A stretch of DNA of 64,000 nucleotides, from NCBI RefSeq assembly GCF_009905255.1, contig NZ_CP047602.1:806001-870000 (forward strand), written 5' to 3'. The notes beneath the pieces were generated by a model. That model searched no databases, was not told the DNA's origin, and saw only the letters and a program-made list of their open reading frames with translations. Made by a program: the position numbers and the translations under genes. Position 1 is the first letter of the stretch. Each line of letters starts with the position of its first letter. The DNA is from Thermoanaerobacterium aotearoense (GTDB taxonomy: Bacteria; Bacillota; Thermoanaerobacteria; Thermoanaerobacterales; Thermoanaerobacteraceae). Below, piece after piece: positions 61,458 to 64,000 of the stretch.

Positions 61458-62759
61458 ATGGCAAGCTATATTGATACAAGTTATATGTATATGATGTATC
61501 CTTATTACAGCGACTACAGTTATTTTTTTAATACGAGTAATCCATTGACTTCATTATCAAATATTACCACTGACAATATATCTCAAATCGCACAGCAGGC
61601 ATTGTACACAGATATGCAGAACCAACAGTTGCCAATGCAAACTACAAATGCTCTTGTCATGCTGAATAGTTACGCAAATAATTTAGCTGACGCGGCGTCA
61701 CAGTTGCAACTTACATCGCCTGATAATGTTTTTAATCAAATGGTTGCTACATCCAGTGATCCAAATTCCATAAGTGTATTAGCTCAACCAGGAGCAACTG
61801 CTACTACCTATAGTGTTACTGTAAATCAGCTTGCTATGGTGCAACAGAACAATGGGACAAGTTTGTCAAGCAATAGTGTTACAAGCCTTACACCTGGAAC
61901 ATACAGCTTTACAGCACAAGTAGGTGGTCAACAGTATAATATATCTTTTAATGTCAACCAAGGAGATACTAATCAAACTGTTTTAGATAATATGGCTCAA
62001 GCAATTAACTCTGCAAATATAGGGATTACAGCTGTTGTAAATAACAATCCATATCTTGGTACAAGTCAGTTAGAAATAAATGCAAATAATACTGGAACAA
62101 ATAATGCATTCACATTGACAGATGTCAACGGCAATGCAGTTTCATATACTGGCGCAAATACAGTAACAGTAGAAGCAACAAATGCAAATTATATTATTAA
62201 TGGAGTCAGTGGTACATCTCAAACAAACACTGTTAATATTGACAATAACAACTTGACCATGACATTTGACAAGACTATAAGCAATGCTACAGTAACAGTG
62301 GCACCTGATGCGCAATCCATAAGCGACAGCATAAATAATTTTGTCAATGACTACAATGAGATGTTAACATATGCGAATCAAAACCAGCAATATATAAGCC
62401 CTCTTGTTGTTTCGGAGCTTACTCAAAGTTATGAATATCAGGCGTCAAATTTACAAGCTATTGGAATTACTCAAAATCCAGACATGACTCTTTCGATAGA
62501 CCAAAATACTTTAAATAATGCAATACAGAACAATTTTAGCACTGTACAAGCAGCTTTTGCTGGATTTGATGGATTGGCTGTAAATGTAGGTCAATTTGCT
62601 GGACAAATAGCTGAGAGTCCTCTTACAGACTATGCAAACGAAACGATGCCTTTAGTCAATAATAATATGGGAATTTATGATTCAACTGGAATGCTTGATG
62701 CGTCGTTAATTCAAACAATGTTGATGCCATCTGGTCAATTTATAAATTCGTTAATTTAA
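61458..62759 (+). CDS. fliD: FliD-like flagellar hook-associated protein 2 (orphan)
   Basis: 433 residues. FliD-type parts are 'ALVMLNSYANNLADAASQLQ', 'TYSVTVNQLAMVQQNNGTSL', a beta domain with 'LGTSQLEINANNTGTNNAFT', then 'VNDYNEMLTYANQNQQYIS', 'YEYQASNLQAIGITQNPDMT' and the end 'GQFINSLI'. The N-terminal 60 residues are Tyr-rich and unlike usual FliD D0 segments. It caps the filament or is a FliD-related surface protein. A SigD promoter is present, but no other flagellar gene is nearby. GGAGGTGACAAT precedes the start. Confidence 0.68.
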   Translation: MASYIDTSYMYMMYPYYSDYSYFFNTSNPLTSLSNITTDNISQIAQQALYTDMQNQQLPMQTTNALVMLNSYANNLADAASQLQLTSPDNVFNQMVATSSDPNSISVLAQPGATATTYSVTVNQLAMVQQNNGTSLSSNSVTSLTPGTYSFTAQVGGQQYNISFNVNQGDTNQTVLDNMAQAINSANIGITAVVNNNPYLGTSQLEINANNTGTNNAFTLTDVNGNAVSYTGANTVTVEATNANYIINGVSGTSQTNTVNIDNNNLTMTFDKTISNATVTVAPDAQSISDSINNFVNDYNEMLTYANQNQQYISPLVVSELTQSYEYQASNLQAIGITQNPDMTLSIDQNTLNNAIQNNFSTVQAAFAGFDGLAVNVGQFAGQIAESPLTDYANETMPLVNNNMGIYDSTGMLDASLIQTMLMPSGQFINSLI

Positions 62760-62769
62760 CAATGAGTTA

Positions 62770-62806
62770 AAGAAATCTCCCAACTTTTAGAGGTGGGAGA
62801 TTTCTT
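62770..62806 (+). terminator. Strong hairpin terminator after the FliD-like gene
   Basis: AAGAAATCTCCCA pairs with TGGGAGATTTCTT over 13 bp with an 11-base loop. The T-rich part is within the 3' arm rather than after it. Confidence 0.75.
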
Positions 62807-62829
62807 ATACAGCATAAAAATTTAACGAT

Positions 62830-63429
62830 TTAAATGAAAATTTCGTATACACCCAAAAAAACAATTAAAATACCTGAAACTAATGGTGCATAACTGCCAA
62901 ATGTTTTGGCTAAGTAAGTATTGCCAAGCATATAACCAAAAAGAATGGATAATAAACTGAAAATAATTGTTAATAATGTCGTAAAATATATGTTAAGCCC
63001 TGTGATGCTTGCTCCGATTCCCAAACCTAAATTATTTATTGTTAAAGCAAAAGCAAGAATAATAGATTCTTTTATATCTATATATTTTGAATTATCCTTG
63101 TCTGCTATTTTTGAATTAATCAGGATTTCGTAATTATTTTTAAAGTCAAAAGTATTTGTTTTTCGTTTCTTATAATAGTCTAAAATAAACCATAATCCTA
63201 GCATAATAAGTATAAGACTACCAACAATATTTGATATGTTTGAAGGTAAAAATTTATTTATAAGTAAACCTATAGACATTGATAAAAATGTACCAATACC
63301 AGATACTAAAGCAATTAGAAGATTACTTAATATTCCAATCTTTATTTTTTTAATCCCATATGCTATGGCTACGGTAAAGTTATCGATATTTGCTGATATT
63401 GAAAATAATAAACTTGATATAACATGCAT
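62830..63429 (-). CDS. ytaF: YtaF-like sporulation membrane protein
   Basis: 199 residues, six membrane segments in two repeats (MntP/YtaF fold): 'SISANIDNFTVAIAYGIKKI' and the mirrored 'FALTINNLGLGIGASITGLN', separated by a charged loop. The family includes the sporulation protein YtaF and the Mn2+ exporter MntP. The Asn/Asp pairs in the repeats fit cation movement. CATAGTAAAACCCCC upstream on the plus strand gives a GGGGG site before the start at 63429. Confidence 0.85.
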   Translation of the reverse strand: MHVISSLLFSISANIDNFTVAIAYGIKKIKIGILSNLLIALVSGIGTFLSMSIGLLINKFLPSNISNIVGSLILIMLGLWFILDYYKKRKTNTFDFKNNYEILINSKIADKDNSKYIDIKESIILAFALTINNLGLGIGASITGLNIYFTTLLTIIFSLLSILFGYMLGNTYLAKTFGSYAPLVSGILIVFLGVYEIFI

Positions 63430-63739
63430 AGTAAAACCCCCTATTTTAATATGTCTTTATATTATATTCTTCATTTGAAAATTATGTTACCTGAAGCAGA
63501 TGGAAACAGGAACTTTAGAATTGGGCCAATGATAGATAAAGCAGTAGATTTTGTATGCATTACTATATGATTCTATGGTGAGATTTGCAATGAGAACATT
63601 TGACTATGACCTATTTGCTTTTATTTAGAAGATATCTTTTAGTGCTAATAAATTGGTTTTTAAATCTTAGACTCAGAAGATATATCTGATAAAAAATAAA
63701 ATTATTTCAAAAGGAGTAAAAGGCATACATAGAGTATTT
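63430..63739. other. Gene-free intergenic region
   Basis: No gene with a ribosome site. A short open stretch from about 63486 ('LPEADGNRNFRIGPMIDKAV' and 'DFVCITI') could be the relic of a coding region, but I cannot name it. The rest is AT-rich and unstructured. Confidence 0.3.
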
Positions 63740-63773
63740 AAACAAAATGAAAACCAGCGCCTTTAGACGCTGG
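63740..63773 (-). terminator. Terminator of the leftward peptidoglycan-binding gene
   Basis: On the minus strand CCAGCG-TCTAAAGG-CGCTGG, followed by TTTTCATTTT. It lies 50 bases past the stop at 63823. Confidence 0.65.
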
Positions 63774-63822
63774 ATAGTAATAGAGGCTTATAGTTTCAGT
63801 AAATCACTTATTTTATTGGTGA

Positions 63823-64000
63823 TTATGATTTAATTTTTGCTGCACATGCCAAACATTCTAATGTATTTTTTCCGACAATACCATCAACTGTTAAATGTTC
63901 TTTGGCTTGAAATTTCTTAACAGCATAATATGTATTTTCGCCGTAGTATCCATCTTCTTTTAGTTTAAAACCTAAATAGTTCAATATTTTCTGAAGTGCT
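63823..64000 (-). CDS. Peptidoglycan-binding domain protein, C-terminal part (truncated by window edge)
   Basis: The last 58 residues of a leftward gene whose start lies beyond 64000. The visible part is one PG_binding_1 repeat: 'LQKILNYLGFKLKEDGYYGE', then 'NTYYAVKKFQAKEHLTVDGI' and 'VGKNTLECLACAAKI', ending TAA at 63823-63825. Such domains anchor cell-wall hydrolases or spore-cortex enzymes; the catalytic part is not visible. Confidence 0.82.
   Translation of the reverse strand, partial: ALQKILNYLGFKLKEDGYYGENTYYAVKKFQAKEHLTVDGIVGKNTLECLACAAKIKS

Noticed and set aside
1..64000. CRISPR array
   Set aside because: No regularly spaced identical repeats of 24-40 bases were seen; the repeats found are att copies, hexamers and one fibre duplication.

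Overview
The DNA is AT-rich with purine-rich ribosome binding sites, Firmicutes-type kdp, YtaF-like and SigD-promoter features, and several copper-amine-oxidase-N or cell-envelope proteins. This fits a low-GC Gram-positive anaerobe of the Clostridia, most likely the Thermoanaerobacterium/Thermoanaerobacter group (inference; no rRNA is present to settle it).

Positions 1 to about 32.8 kb are a near-complete siphovirus prophage with an HK97-type head. From left to right: a leftward GHKL-ATPase/nuclease cargo gene; a divergent repressor/Cro switch (2.2-3.0 kb); small early genes (3-6.5 kb); replication and recombination genes (a winged-helix initiator with an internal candidate origin, a G39P-like helicase loader, YopX and an Hjc-like resolvase; 6.5-9.6 kb); an ArpU/RinA-like late regulator and a terminator (9.7-10.25 kb); a two-gene unknown cassette (10.3-11.8 kb); HNH, a candidate cos site, terS and terL, portal, protease, capsid, connectors, tail tube, frameshifted tail chaperones, a moron with its own promoter and terminator, tape measure and tail tip (11.8-26.1 kb); lysis genes (XhlA, GH25 endolysin, LLH holin); then a cargo zone (27.9-32.6 kb) with a DUF3800 gene plus a putative nuclease, a group II intron remnant, an OLD-like ATPase-TOPRIM nuclease, a D12-type adenine methyltransferase and a broken HicB antitoxin. 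The integrase and the intact tRNA gene must lie left of the window.

The right attachment site is the 3' half of a tRNA-Cys followed by that tRNA's terminator (32757-32867). A diverged second copy lies 1.1 kb downstream (33934-34045), with an IS200-type element and a small membrane-protein gene between. The same tRNA has therefore been targeted at least twice.

From 34.2 kb the host chromosome follows. It begins with a frameshifted phosphodiester-glycosidase-like pseudogene, then PqqD-like, DUF1003, AhpD-like and thioredoxin-like genes. A cell-envelope stretch comes next (MurJ flippase, FAD oxidoreductase, PIG-L deacetylase, asparagine synthetase, a PepSY-like remnant, class A PBP, PIG-V-like mannosyltransferase, transglutaminase-like protein). 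The potassium block has a stand-alone KdpD sensor fragment (no kinase) convergent with kdpFABC. A histidine kinase, a receiver protein without an output domain and a REC-PAS-GGDEF protein follow. The window ends with a DedA protein, an orphan FliD-like protein behind a textbook SigD promoter, a YtaF-like protein and a partial peptidoglycan-binding gene.

The best candidates for undescribed biology are the prophage cargo: the GHKL-PD-(D/E)XK fusion, the DUF3800/BECR-like pair, the OLD/D12-methyltransferase pair and the 10.3-11.8 kb cassette.
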